From an uncultured Bacilli bacterium (lineage in GTDB: Bacteria; Bacillota_I; Bacilli_A; RF39; UBA660): 53,986 bases of DNA. Both the position numbers and the translations under genes were made by a program. Shown here piece after piece: positions 9,147-17,649 of the stretch (the first letter of the stretch is position 1; each line of letters begins with the position of its first letter). The notes under the pieces were generated by a model. That model was not told the DNA's origin, did no database searches, and saw only the letters and a list, made by a program, of their open reading frames with translations. The stretch is from NCBI GenBank assembly GCA_934155185.1, contig CAKPGT010000006.1, positions 1-53,986 on the forward strand. Reading direction: 5' to 3'.

Positions 9147-9164
9147 TTAAGTGAGGTGGAAATT

Positions 9165-9617
9165 ATGAAAAAGAATTTTATATCAAAAATAATATCAATA
9201 ATTTTAATAATCATATTAATAATAGGTACTATTTCATTACCTTTTATACCAAGATTTTATGATCTTTTTAAAGATAGTAGTGTGGGCTCATTTAAAAGTC
9301 ATACGCTTATTTATAAAGCAGCATTTTATTCATGTTACATAATATGTCTTTTTATAGTATATGAACTTATAAGATTATTTAACGTGATATATAATGGTAG
9401 TCCGTTTAGAAAAGAAATAGAAGATTATTTAAAAACTATGACCATTATGTTCATGATATTATTTCTAATAGTTATCATTAAGTCTATTTTTATACCAACA
9501 CTTTTATCATTTGTAGTTGCAATTTTATGCTTTTTAGTATCCCTTTCTTTTTATGTATTAAAAGATGCAATAAAAGCTGCTATAAAATATAAAGCAGAAG
9601 TAGATTTTACGGTTTAG
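9165..9617 (+). CDS. DUF2975 family membrane protein
   Basis: A 150-residue protein with four hydrophobic helices and the family-typical NGSPFRKEIEDYLKTM loop between helices 2 and 3. DUF2975 proteins are nearly always encoded beside a small XRE regulator like the next gene; their role is not established. The start is the ATG after GAGGTGG rather than the in-frame GTG nine bases earlier. It is the first gene of a three-gene operon. Confidence 0.88.
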   Translation: MKKNFISKIISIILIIILIIGTISLPFIPRFYDLFKDSSVGSFKSHTLIYKAAFYSCYIICLFIVYELIRLFNVIYNGSPFRKEIEDYLKTMTIMFMILFLIVIIKSIFIPTLLSFVVAILCFLVSLSFYVLKDAIKAAIKYKAEVDFTV

Positions 9618-9626
9618 GTGATAGAT

Positions 9627-9839
9627 ATGATAATAGTTAATTTAGATGTTATGATGGCAAAAAGAAAGATGTCATTAAATGAACTTAGCCAAAAAACGGG
9701 TATTACAACAACAAATCTTTCTATATTAAAAACAAATAAAGCAAAAGCAATAAGATTTTCAACATTAGAAGTAATATGTAGGACGCTTAATTGTCAACCA
9801 AGCGACATATTAGAATATAAGGATGATAAAGATGAGTAA
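9627..9839 (+). CDS. XRE-family regulator (YozG-like)
   Basis: A compact Cro/CI-type DNA-binding protein of about 70 residues, all helix-turn-helix: MMAKRKMSLNELSQKTG, TTTNLSILKTNKAKAIRF and LEVICRTLNCQPSDILEY. This is the YozG-type partner of DUF2975 proteins. The ATG follows AGGTGATAG and its end overlaps the following gene by eight bases, so the three are co-translated. It probably autoregulates the operon through the ACGATA copies upstream; that is inferred. Confidence 0.9.
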   Translation: MIIVNLDVMMAKRKMSLNELSQKTGITTTNLSILKTNKAKAIRFSTLEVICRTLNCQPSDILEYKDDKDE

Positions 9840-11043
9840 TGAAAAGAGAAAAGAACATATATTAGTTCCGTTTATATCTTCTATATTAATAGTAATAGTA
9901 GGTATGCTAGATATAGATTTTTACTTTAAAAGAATTATGTTTCCATTTTTAATGATTTTGATATCAAGCACAGTATTAGTTATGGATAAGAAAGATATAA
10001 ATAAAAAAGCTTATTATATGCTTATACCAATAATTCTTATAATTATTAGTAATTTAGTACTTAAGTTATTAAAAGGAAATTTAGATGGTACTAATCAGCT
10101 ATTAAATGTATTTATACTTCCAGTATTAATTTCAACATATTTATTTATGCTAATTAAAAAGGATTATAAAGTAACTCTAGATAATATATTTTTATTATTT
10201 AAATTATTTCCTAAAAATGTATTTAAAAATCTTAGTTTTATTAAGATAGATATTTCTAGGTCTAAAAATAAAAAGATAATAAACATTATTTTGGGTGCTA
10301 TAATAGGCATAATTATATCTATTATAATACTATTTTTGTTAACTAATGCTGACGACTATTTCAGTAAATTTTTATCAATTTTAAAAGTAAATATAGATTT
10401 AGATATCAATATATGGATTATTATTAGGTTTATAATATATTTTATTATTTTATTTGCCATAGGTATAAATTTATTTAAAAGTAACGATATTGCTTTAAAA
10501 GAAAGCAAAATAAAAAACATAGACAAAACGATGGGTACATCTATGCTTGTTATAGTTAACTTTGTATTTATATTATTTTTAATATCAGAAATATCTAAAT
10601 TATGTGGTAATTTCTTAAGGATACCAAGGGGATATATTTATTCTAGTTATGCAAGAGAAGGCTTTTTTGAACTTTTATTTGTAACTTTAATTAATTTTTC
10701 TATAATTTTATATCTTATATATAAAACTAATTTAGTTAAGGAAAGTAAACTAATTAAGGGTTTAGTTATTTCATTAATAGCATTTTCAATATTTTTAATA
10801 ATAAATTCATATTACAGAATGTTCTTATATGTTGGAAGATTTGGATTTACTAACTTAAGATTACAAGTTATATTATTCTTATTTATGGAACTTATGCTAT
10901 ATGGAGTTATTATAAAAAAGATATTAAAAGGTGTAAAAAATGATGGATTAATATTTTTAATTATTATGACAGTAACATATGTAATTAACCTATATGTATG
11001 TAATGATTTGTTTATAAGGATGATAGGTAAGACATTTAAATAG
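9832..11043 (+). CDS. DUF4153/DUF4173 family polytopic membrane protein
   Basis: About 403 residues with roughly eleven hydrophobic helices. The SSYAREGFFELLFVTLINF segment near residue 280 and the FTNLRLQVILF segment near 345 are typical of DUF4173 (formerly within DUF4153). The function of the family is unknown. The start is the ATG after AAGGATGATAAAG, inside the end of the XRE gene. Co-expression with DUF2975 and a YozG-like regulator fits a membrane stress or signalling unit, but the sequence does not show which signal. Confidence 0.85.
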   Translation: MSNEKRKEHILVPFISSILIVIVGMLDIDFYFKRIMFPFLMILISSTVLVMDKKDINKKAYYMLIPIILIIISNLVLKLLKGNLDGTNQLLNVFILPVLISTYLFMLIKKDYKVTLDNIFLLFKLFPKNVFKNLSFIKIDISRSKNKKIINIILGAIIGIIISIIILFLLTNADDYFSKFLSILKVNIDLDINIWIIIRFIIYFIILFAIGINLFKSNDIALKESKIKNIDKTMGTSMLVIVNFVFILFLISEISKLCGNFLRIPRGYIYSSYAREGFFELLFVTLINFSIILYLIYKTNLVKESKLIKGLVISLIAFSIFLIINSYYRMFLYVGRFGFTNLRLQVILFLFMELMLYGVIIKKILKGVKNDGLIFLIIMTVTYVINLYVCNDLFIRMIGKTFK

Positions 11044-11136
11044 AAATATATGTGATACAAAAAATTTAAAACTTAGTATTTTTATACAAACTTAGGTGAG
11101 AAGAAATACGGAATCAAAAGTTAGAGGAGATTGTAC

Positions 11137-11511
11137 ATGAAGCAAATGATAAAAATGATTTTAAAAATGATAATAATTTTTGTTTCTATATTCTTAATAG
11201 CATATAAGATTTATTATAAGTTTATATATAATTTTGATGATTTGCCAAAAGGAATATATGTTAGAAGTGTTATTTCCCCGAATAAGGATTATAAACTAAA
11301 TATTTATAAGATAAGTGAAGGAATGACAATGGATTGGTTTATGAGGGTAGAACTTGAGAATATAGAAACTAATGAGAAGAAAAATTTATATTATGATTAT
11401 CATTTAAAAGATTATAATATAAAATGGCTAGATGATAAAAATATTCAGATAAATAAAATAAAACTGAATGTACAAAAAGAAACTTATGATGGGAGGATAC
11501 ACTTTCACTAA
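11137..11511 (+). CDS. DUF5412-like membrane-anchored protein
   Basis: A 124-residue protein with one N-terminal hydrophobic helix (MIKMILKMIIIFVSIFLIAY) acting as an anchor or uncleaved signal, followed by an exported domain: LPKGIYVRSVISPNKDYKLNIY and a closing IKWLDDKNIQINKIKLNV. The pattern of SPxxxYxLxxY, then WLDDxxIxINxxxL, fits DUF5412. The start is the ATG after AGAGGAG. It is followed by about 200 bases without a gene, containing only a candidate promoter. Confidence 0.7.
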   Translation: MKQMIKMILKMIIIFVSIFLIAYKIYYKFIYNFDDLPKGIYVRSVISPNKDYKLNIYKISEGMTMDWFMRVELENIETNEKKNLYYDYHLKDYNIKWLDDKNIQINKIKLNVQKETYDGRIHFH

Positions 11512-11605
11512 CACCATGGATTTAAATACCAGAGTAAATATTAAAGGCCATATAATTTTTGGTTCCATGAAAGTATGTAAACGTCAAAATGTTTTTACTT
11601 AAAAT

Positions 11606-11634
11606 ATTTTGATTTTATATAAAAAATGTTATAC
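11606..11634 (+). promoter_or_regulatory. Candidate sigma-A promoter
   Basis: TATACT at 11629-11634 with a weak TTTTGA box 17 bases upstream, about 75 bases ahead of the next gene. Confidence 0.35.
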
Positions 11635-11708
11635 TAAAGATAGAAAATTTGTTTAAATTTTAAAAAGCGGTCATATCATTATGAAAGCGAAGCTAGAAGA
11701 GGTATAAA

Positions 11709-13328
11709 ATGAAATTATTAGAATTGTTTAAAAGAATGAATAAAAGTATGATATACAATGAATATGTTAATGTCACTGGTGATTTTATAGATTATGATAA
11801 AACCACTAGAGAAAAAATGCTTAATGGGATATTAAAATTTTATCAAGATAACCCTAATAGAGTTTTAGAGTATTGTAGTGAAAAAGAGCTTAATTTGTTA
11901 AATAAACTAAGTAAAGGAAGATTAAAAAAATACGAATATGATGATGTATACAAATCATTACATTGTAAATTATTTTTAGTTCCGGAAAGAAAAGGATTTT
12001 CAATAACTGAGGAGTTTCAAGACATAGTAAAAAAAGCACTAAAAAACGTTAATTATAAAGAAATAAGAAAAAGAGACTTGATAAACAAAAGAATTATTGG
12101 TCTAATGAAACTTTATGGAATTTGCAATATTTACTTATTATCGAAGATGTATACACATTATTATAATGATGATTTTAAATCCATAGAAGAATGCGCAAAG
12201 TACATTAGAAATAGTGTTTCTTTAAGGTATTACATATTTATTGATAATGATTTTTGTTTTTATAATGAATATTATTACTACTTGGAAAACGTTTTTGATA
12301 ACATGGATGAAAAATTATATTATAAATACTTTACTAAAGAAGATATAGAAAGTATTTGTAATAGTAAATATAATATTGATGATAAGTATGTTAGAAAAAT
12401 AGCTAAAGTATTTAAAGAAAATGATATACCACAATATCTTATAGATGTATTTATTAGTAATTTGAAAATGCATATTGATACTATGGATTCTATAGATAAC
12501 ACTGAAGAATTATTTTGTAGATATATGAGAATCTATTCTAAAAAATATGACTTCGAAGATGCAATAAATAAGATTAAAGATATTATTATAAACATCCCCA
12601 GCGTAATATATAAAGGGCATTCTATAAAAGAAATTTTAGATATGTCTTTAGAATATGATTCTGTTCAAAAAGTAAAAGAACATGATAAAAAGATTGGTAA
12701 TAAACCAAACGTTGAAAAATATAAAGGAATAAGAAAAAAATCTATAGAAGCCCTTAGCTTATGTGAAAATGTACTAACCCAAAATATGATAATTAGATAT
12801 AAACGATTATTTGATATGAATCATGTCAATATTGATATTGGTTCACTGCTATGCCATATAATAAGTTTTATTTCCATAGATGATGAAGAGACTTTATTTT
12901 ATAAATATTTTAGAGAAAACGTAAATATTAATAATAAATATTATGAAATATTTAGGAACATAAAAGAATCTAATTTTAGCTCATTATTTTTAATAAAGGA
13001 AATGAATTCTGATAATGGAACGGTATTACTTTTTGACACAGAAAATGAAAATGAGATAGAAATAACGGATGTTAGTTTATCATCTGAAACTCAATTGGAA
13101 GGAAAATATATATATACTTCTATATTTAAAATAGATGGAATATACCTTACAACGGGTTACATAATACCGCTTATGTATGATACTTATGAATGTGTAATTA
13201 AAAACTTAAAAATAGAAGAAAAAAGAATTAGGGGATGCAAAAATAAGGAAATGATTAGATTATTAGCGGCTTACAAATTATACTCTAAAAATAATGAGGT
13301 AAGATTCACTACAGTTGATGTACTTTAA
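11709..13328 (+). CDS. Large cytosolic protein of unknown function
   Basis: A soluble 539-residue protein without signal peptide or membrane helix. It is rich in Lys, Asn, Tyr and acidic residues and mostly helical. The N-terminal 75 residues (DYDKTTREKMLNGILKFYQDNPNRVLEY...ELNLLNKL) look like a compact helical domain of the kind seen in Rho/SAP-like or phage-derived proteins, but I cannot name a family. The last 100 residues are more beta-rich. The ATG follows AGAAGAGG. Intrinsic termination follows at 13434. Its isolation and lack of a recognisable domain make it a genuine orphan. Confidence 0.8.
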   Translation: MKLLELFKRMNKSMIYNEYVNVTGDFIDYDKTTREKMLNGILKFYQDNPNRVLEYCSEKELNLLNKLSKGRLKKYEYDDVYKSLHCKLFLVPERKGFSITEEFQDIVKKALKNVNYKEIRKRDLINKRIIGLMKLYGICNIYLLSKMYTHYYNDDFKSIEECAKYIRNSVSLRYYIFIDNDFCFYNEYYYYLENVFDNMDEKLYYKYFTKEDIESICNSKYNIDDKYVRKIAKVFKENDIPQYLIDVFISNLKMHIDTMDSIDNTEELFCRYMRIYSKKYDFEDAINKIKDIIINIPSVIYKGHSIKEILDMSLEYDSVQKVKEHDKKIGNKPNVEKYKGIRKKSIEALSLCENVLTQNMIIRYKRLFDMNHVNIDIGSLLCHIISFISIDDEETLFYKYFRENVNINNKYYEIFRNIKESNFSSLFLIKEMNSDNGTVLLFDTENENEIEITDVSLSSETQLEGKYIYTSIFKIDGIYLTTGYIIPLMYDTYECVIKNLKIEEKRIRGCKNKEMIRLLAAYKLYSKNNEVRFTTVDVL

Positions 13329-13433
13329 TTGAAATGATGACAATAAAATTAATAATACAATAAAAATATAATGATATATTTATTAATGTTAAAGAACTTA
13401 AAATATTGTATATAAACAAGTATTATGAAAGCA

Positions 13434-13469
13434 AACTAGATAACAATTTATGCTATCTAGTTATTTTTT
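13434..13469 (+). terminator. Strong intrinsic terminator
   Basis: Nine-base perfect stem AACTAGATA/TATCTAGTT over an 11-base loop, then ATTTTTT. It terminates the gene ending at 13328. Confidence 0.85.
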
Positions 13470-13517
13470 AACTTATAAATTACACTTCATTTTACAAAAA
13501 TAATTGACATTAATCTC

Positions 13518-13544
13518 GGGCTTCACCGGTAGTCTGAAGCTCCC
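13518..13544. other. GC-rich imperfect hairpin in a 320-base intergenic region
   Basis: Between convergent genes, a short GC-rich stretch stands out from AT-rich surroundings: GGGCTTCA pairs with TGAAGCTCCC with a two-base bulge. A TTGACA lies just upstream at 13504. Besides this and the two terminators, the 13329-13651 interval holds nothing I can identify. Confidence 0.3.
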
Positions 13545-13593
13545 CAAATAATTAATTATTTTTTCTAAAGGCATATAAATAACTCTTAAAAAT

Positions 13594-13637
13594 TAAAACA
13601 AAAGAACCGCAAAGGGTGTGGAAAGCAGTTCTTTTAA
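13594..13637 (-). terminator. Terminator of the AAA_14 ATPase gene, also one arm of a flanking repeat
   Basis: On the minus strand AAAAGAACTGC pairs with GCGGTTCTTTT across a loop of 14 bases. The 5' arm plus loop (AAAAGAACTGCTTTCCAC) recurs in inverted orientation on the other side of the ATPase gene, at 14978-15001. Confidence 0.65.
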
Positions 13638-13651
13638 TTGATACATCATAT

Positions 13652-14848
13652 TTATAAATTTGTTCTTCCAGTTAAGAAATCAATAGCACTTATTTGTTTT
13701 ATACCATCAAAATCATTTGTATCATAATCTAGTGTTATTAAGTATTTAGGATAATTATCTTTTATATTTTTCAAAGAAGTCAGTTCTCTTTTTAGAGTAT
13801 CTTCATCACGAACTGATAAGGCTACTTGTATATATTTTATTCCATCATTATTTTTAATTACAAAATCAACTTCTTCTTCATCATACTTACCTATATATAT
13901 TTCATAGCCTCTTCTTTTTAATTCTAAAAATATTATATTTTCTAAAATACTACCATAATCTTTAACTCCGCCCAATAAATAATTTCTTAATCCTAAATCA
14001 CAAACATAATATTTATCTCCAGTTTTTAGATATTCTTTTCCCTTTATATCATATCTAGATATTTTATATATTATGTAGCTATCAATTAAGTTGGTTAGAT
14101 AACTTTCTACCGTATTAACAGAATTTTTTCTGTTATTAGAGTTTAAGGTATTACTTATTTTGTTAGTAGAAACTAATTGACCGATATTATCAAATATAAA
14201 TTTTATTATACTTTCTAACATCATTGTATCTTTAATGTTATTTCTTGATATAACATCCTTCATTAAGACTGTATTATATACTCCATCTAAATAATTTCTT
14301 ATTAGATCTTTATCTTCATTTAAATTTAATAAATATGGAAAACCACCATTTTGTATGTAAGTATCATACTTTTTGAGTTCATTGTCCCTACCATAATGAT
14401 TTAAATATTCTTTAAATGATAATGGTAACATATGAATTTGCATATATCTACCAGTTAAATAAGTTGCAAGTTCGCCAGATAGCATATAAGAGTTAGAACC
14501 AGTTATATATAAATCAACGTTTTTATTTATGAAAAGTCCATCTACTGTTTTTTCGAAATTTGGGATAACCTGTATTTCATCTAAAAGTATATAATTCATT
14601 TTATCGGGTAATAATTTATTTTCTATATAGGTATATAATTCTTTCCAATCATTAAAAATCATATCTTTTGGATTCTCAAAATTTAGACTAATTATTTGAT
14701 TTTTATCTACGCCATTTTCTAATAAATATTTTTTATATAACTCGAATAATGTTGACTTACCACATCTTCTTATTCCAGTAACAACTTTTATTATGTTTTT
14801 ATCTTTTAGTTTTTTTAGAAAATTTAAATATTCTGTACGTTCTATCAT
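13652..14848 (-). CDS. AAA_14/DUF4143 family ATPase
   Basis: A 398-residue protein with an N-terminal AAA domain (Walker A TGIRRCGKST near residue 25, Walker B YILLDEIQ near 95, sensor ITGSNSYMLSGELATYLTGRY near 117) and a C-terminal DUF4143 region (GDKYYVCDLGLRNYLLGG near 285, then a restriction-endonuclease-like ENIIFLELKRRGYEIYIGKYDEEEVDFVIK). Such proteins are widespread, often multicopy and possibly mobile or defence-related; their function is unproven. The start is the ATG after GAGGTG; a GTG lies nine bases upstream. The gene sits between two similar inverted sequences and downstream of tRNA-Trp on the same strand. Confidence 0.93.
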   Translation of the reverse strand: MIERTEYLNFLKKLKDKNIIKVVTGIRRCGKSTLFELYKKYLLENGVDKNQIISLNFENPKDMIFNDWKELYTYIENKLLPDKMNYILLDEIQVIPNFEKTVDGLFINKNVDLYITGSNSYMLSGELATYLTGRYMQIHMLPLSFKEYLNHYGRDNELKKYDTYIQNGGFPYLLNLNEDKDLIRNYLDGVYNTVLMKDVISRNNIKDTMMLESIIKFIFDNIGQLVSTNKISNTLNSNNRKNSVNTVESYLTNLIDSYIIYKISRYDIKGKEYLKTGDKYYVCDLGLRNYLLGGVKDYGSILENIIFLELKRRGYEIYIGKYDEEEVDFVIKNNDGIKYIQVALSVRDEDTLKRELTSLKNIKDNYPKYLITLDYDTNDFDGIKQISAIDFLTGRTNL

Positions 14849-14977
14849 ACTTTTCACCTCTACTAAAATTATATATCATTATTATATAAAAGTAAAGTTA
14901 TTTCAGTTAAATGAAAAAAATTATCAAAATTTGATATTTTTTTCATTTTAAAATTATTATTTGCGAAAATTTAAAAT

Positions 14978-15001
14978 AAAAGAACCACTTTCCACCACAC
15001 C
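14978..15001 (+). repeat. Inverted partner of the 13614-13635 sequence flanking the ATPase gene
   Basis: AAAAGAACCACTTTCCACCA here matches AAAAGAACTGCTTTCCACA read on the minus strand from 13635. The pair brackets the AAA_14 gene as imperfect inverted repeats. The rest of the 14858-15053 gap shows nothing else clear. Confidence 0.45.
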
Positions 15002-15053
15002 TATTTCGATTCTGACTTTTGATTTTTAAGATTATTTACTCTGAAAAACGTAT

Positions 15054-15077
15054 AAAAAAAACGACTTTCTAAAGTCG
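15054..15077 (-). terminator. Terminator of tRNA-Trp
   Basis: On the minus strand CGACTT pairs with AAGTCG over a four-base loop, followed by eight T. Confidence 0.85.
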
Positions 15078-15090
15078 CTTTACTTTTAAA

Positions 15091-15164
15091 TGGCAGGGGA
15101 TGAGAGAATCGAACTCCCAACAGTGGTTTTGGAGACCATTATTATACCATTTAACTAATCCCCT
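15091..15164 (-). tRNA. tRNA-Trp (CCA anticodon)
   Basis: A complete 74-base cloverleaf on the minus strand. The acceptor stem AGGGGAT pairs with ATCCCCT, the anticodon loop reads CTCCAAA, the T loop reads TTCGATT, and the 3' end has discriminator G and an encoded CCA. Anticodon CCA reads UGG. Together with TGA used as a stop (for example at 7203 and 22583) this supports the standard bacterial code. Confidence 0.95.
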
Positions 15165-15204
15165 AACAAATAACAAGTAAATTATATCACAAAAGTAATA
15201 TGAT

Positions 15205-15777
15205 TTACAATAATTTATCATACGAAATTAGAACTTTTTGAACCCCATAATAATAAGGGCCTACTTGATAATAGTCAAAAAACACTAAAATACCATTATT
15301 GGTTAACGCAAAATTTTCAAAATTATCTTTATTTGGTCTAGTTCCATCTAAAACCATATTGATTATATTATCTGATTTAAATTCATCTTTTGAAAGCAAA
15401 ATCCTTCTGGATTCATTAGACAATTTAATAAGTATATTTTTATCATCAGAAATAAGTGTATCAATAGTAATTATATTTCCATCGTAATCAAATCTAATAC
15501 TCTTTAAATAATTATTTGGATGAGCTCCTCCAGTAAATTCACTTACTTTAAATATATAAGATATAATATCTTTATATTTATACTCTTCATAAGAGATATA
15601 AAGTGTGTAATATAAGTTAAGCATTATATTCCTCTTTGAACTATCTACAAAATTTTTTATTATGCTGTTAAGCATGACTTTAATATCTTTATTAACATTA
15701 TTAAACTTAGTTATGGGATAATTTATATTTATTTTGTATTTAAACTTTTCATTAATTTCTAACACCTTTTTATTCAC
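15205..15777 (-). CDS. DUF3298/RsiV-like domain protein without signal peptide
   Basis: About 190 residues. Markers of the DUF4163/DUF3298 pair are a mid-protein FTGGAHPNNYLKSIRFDYDGN segment and a C-terminal ENFALTNNGILVFFDYYQVGPYYYGVQKVLI segment, as in RsiV and PdaC. Those proteins are normally exported; here no signal peptide or membrane helix is visible, and the N-terminus is directly the domain. The start is uncertain: ATG at 15783 lies too close to AGGTGA, so the GTG at 15777 is better spaced; an open frame reaches 15786. It stands alone next to tRNA-Trp and divergent from the ferritin-like gene. Confidence 0.75.
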   Translation of the reverse strand: MNKKVLEINEKFKYKININYPITKFNNVNKDIKVMLNSIIKNFVDSSKRNIMLNLYYTLYISYEEYKYKDIISYIFKVSEFTGGAHPNNYLKSIRFDYDGNIITIDTLISDDKNILIKLSNESRRILLSKDEFKSDNIINMVLDGTRPNKDNFENFALTNNGILVFFDYYQVGPYYYGVQKVLISYDKLL

Positions 15778-15845
15778 TATCATCACCTATTACAATATAT
15801 GTAATTTCATAAACTTCTTATGAATATATTTAATTGGTGATAAAA

Positions 15846-16349
15846 ATGAAAGTTAAACTAGATATTCCGTATCCTGAAATAAGGGTAGAAAAAGAAAATT
15901 TACACTATGCAGATTTATTGAGTGAAGACTATGCAGGAATGGTAAGTGAAACAACTGCTGTAATGCTATATTCCTACCAACATTTTGATAAATTTAATAG
16001 TGATAAGGAATTTTCTAAAATAATAGAAGAAATAGGCAGAGTTGAAATGATGCATTTAGAAATGCTTGGTAAAACAATTAAACTTCTTGGAAAATTCCCA
16101 ATATATAAGGTATGTGAGGCGTTATCTGATAACTGCGTATTTTGGAATTCTAAATATGTAGATTATAAAACTAGTTTAAAAGATATGCTTGAAATAGATA
16201 TATTTTCTGAAGAATCTGCAATAAAAACTTATACTGAACATAAAAAGATAATAAAAGATAAATATATAAGGGAAATGCTTTCTAGAATAATTTTAGATGA
16301 AAAAAGGCACCTTGAGATTTTTAAGGAGCTGCTAAGTAATTTAAACTAG
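15846..16349 (+). CDS. Ferritin-like/rubrerythrin-type diiron protein
   Basis: A 167-residue four-helix protein. It has an early Glu (LLSEDYAGMVSETTAVM, near residue 30), ExxH at EMMH near 70, a Glu in EIDIFSEESAIKTY near 120, and a second ExxH (DEKRH) near 150. That arrangement gives the six ligands of a ferritin-like di-metal site. LLSEDYAGxVSE is close to bacterial rubrerythrin/bacterioferritin and CotJC-like proteins. No rubredoxin domain is present. The ATG follows TTGGTGATAAAA. A role in peroxide or iron handling is likely. Confidence 0.85.
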   Translation: MKVKLDIPYPEIRVEKENLHYADLLSEDYAGMVSETTAVMLYSYQHFDKFNSDKEFSKIIEEIGRVEMMHLEMLGKTIKLLGKFPIYKVCEALSDNCVFWNSKYVDYKTSLKDMLEIDIFSEESAIKTYTEHKKIIKDKYIREMLSRIILDEKRHLEIFKELLSNLN

Positions 16350-16424
16350 TTTACAAGTGCATGCATAAATTAATGCATAAAATATTTAGGCATGTTATAA
16401 TATAAATAGAATAAGAGGGATAAG

Positions 16425-16817
16425 ATGGATAAAGACTTTGAATTATTAAAGGAAGTTGCTAAAAGACTTGCTATAGAAAAAAGGGTAAGCAAATATGTTA
16501 GATGTGGTCATGTAGCCTGCGCCTTACTTACAGATAAAGGAAACGTTTACACTGGCATATCTATTAATGCTAAATGTGGCATAGGCTTTTGTGCAGAGCA
16601 TAGTGCTATAGCGGATATGTTAAAAGCAGGTGAATCAAGAATTATTAAACTAGTGTCATCTAGCCAAAATAAACCCGTGGTTCCGTGTGGCAGATGCTTA
16701 GAATTTATAAGGCAAATAAATGATGATAACATAAAAACAGAGGTCTTAGTAAATGATGGTGATATCAAAAAAATTGATGAATTACTTCCTATAAGATGGG
16801 ATTTAGACGAACTATAG
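16425..16817 (+). CDS. cdd: Cytidine deaminase-family protein
   Basis: A 130-residue protein with the cytidine/deoxycytidylate deaminase zinc site: FCAEHSAI (Cys ligand plus catalytic Glu) near residue 65 and PCGRC (two Cys ligands) near 96. The GNVYTGISINAKCGIGFCAEHSA stretch is typical of small Cdd/blasticidin-deaminase-like enzymes that deaminate cytidine to uridine in salvage. The ATG follows GAGGGATAAG, and TATAAT lies about 30 bases upstream. It ends in a strong terminator, so it is probably monocistronic. Confidence 0.88.
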   Translation: MDKDFELLKEVAKRLAIEKRVSKYVRCGHVACALLTDKGNVYTGISINAKCGIGFCAEHSAIADMLKAGESRIIKLVSSSQNKPVVPCGRCLEFIRQINDDNIKTEVLVNDGDIKKIDELLPIRWDLDEL

Positions 16818-16828
16818 TAAGTGTAAAC

Positions 16829-16865
16829 AAGAGTGTATAAAGTTAATTTATGCATTCTTTTTTTA
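16829..16865 (+). terminator. Strong terminator after the deaminase gene
   Basis: A 13-base stem, AAGAGTGTATAAA with TTTATGCATTCTT (two G-T pairs), over a short loop and followed by a T run. Confidence 0.85.
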
Positions 16866-16899
16866 GTATGTTTTTGCTAAAATTACTATAGGTGGTAAC

Positions 16900-17628
16900 A
16901 TGCTCGATTTTATAATTAAATTTGGTAAAACAGAATTTTTGATACTTTTAGCAATGCTTCCCGGGATAATTCTAGGAATAATTGTCTACAAAAAGGATAT
17001 AGTAGAAAAAGAACCTCTTAAATTATTAACTAAACTTCTTTTTTATGGGGTACTAGCAGCAGGTGTAGCATTATTTCTTGAACTATATTTAGAAAAGTTT
17101 TTTAATATGTTTAACTTTGGTAATTTTATTAACATATTCATTAAATCATTTTTTGTAATTGGTCTTTCAGAGGAAGTAGTTAAATGGTTTATAACTTACT
17201 ATGTATGCTTTAATGATAAAGAATTTAATTATGTATATGATGCTATTGTTTATACTGTGTTTGTTGCAATTGGATTTGCTTCTATAGAAAACATAATAGC
17301 TATTTTAGGAAATAATTTTGATATATCACTTGCCTTAAAAAGAGGGCTAATTACTGTTCCGGCACATATATTTTTTGCCATATTATCAGGTTACTATCTA
17401 GGAGAAGCTAAAAAATACCAGAAAAGAAAGTGGCTTAAAAAATATAGGCGTAGCTTAGTTTATAGCATTACTTTACCAATTTTAGTACACGGACTATTTG
17501 ATATGTTACTTTTTATTTCAAGTAATGTATCACTTGTTTTATCAATTATTTTAATAGTATATTTATATATATCATCATACTTTAAAATATTAAAAAGATC
17601 CAAAGAAAAAGACAAGGCAATAAAATAA
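16900..17628 (+). CDS. prsW: PrsW-family intramembrane metalloprotease
   Basis: A 242-residue protein with about eight hydrophobic helices. The family motif SEEVVKW near residue 93, FASIENI near 125, a His in TVPAHIFFAILSGYYLG near 155 and HGLFDMLLF near 200 provide the Glu and His residues expected of PrsW. In B. subtilis PrsW cleaves the anti-sigma factor RsiW. No sigma/anti-sigma pair is visible here. The ATG follows ATAGGTGGTAAC. Confidence 0.9.
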   Translation: MLDFIIKFGKTEFLILLAMLPGIILGIIVYKKDIVEKEPLKLLTKLLFYGVLAAGVALFLELYLEKFFNMFNFGNFINIFIKSFFVIGLSEEVVKWFITYYVCFNDKEFNYVYDAIVYTVFVAIGFASIENIIAILGNNFDISLALKRGLITVPAHIFFAILSGYYLGEAKKYQKRKWLKKYRRSLVYSITLPILVHGLFDMLLFISSNVSLVLSIILIVYLYISSYFKILKRSKEKDKAIK

Positions 17629-17649
17629 GTTTTTACTTTGTCTTTTATT
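17607..17649. terminator. Bidirectional terminator between prsW and the VanY-type gene
   Basis: AAAAGACAA pairs with TTGTCTTTT. It overlaps the end of prsW and lies immediately past the stop of the convergent gene, with T-rich flanks on both strands. Confidence 0.65.
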
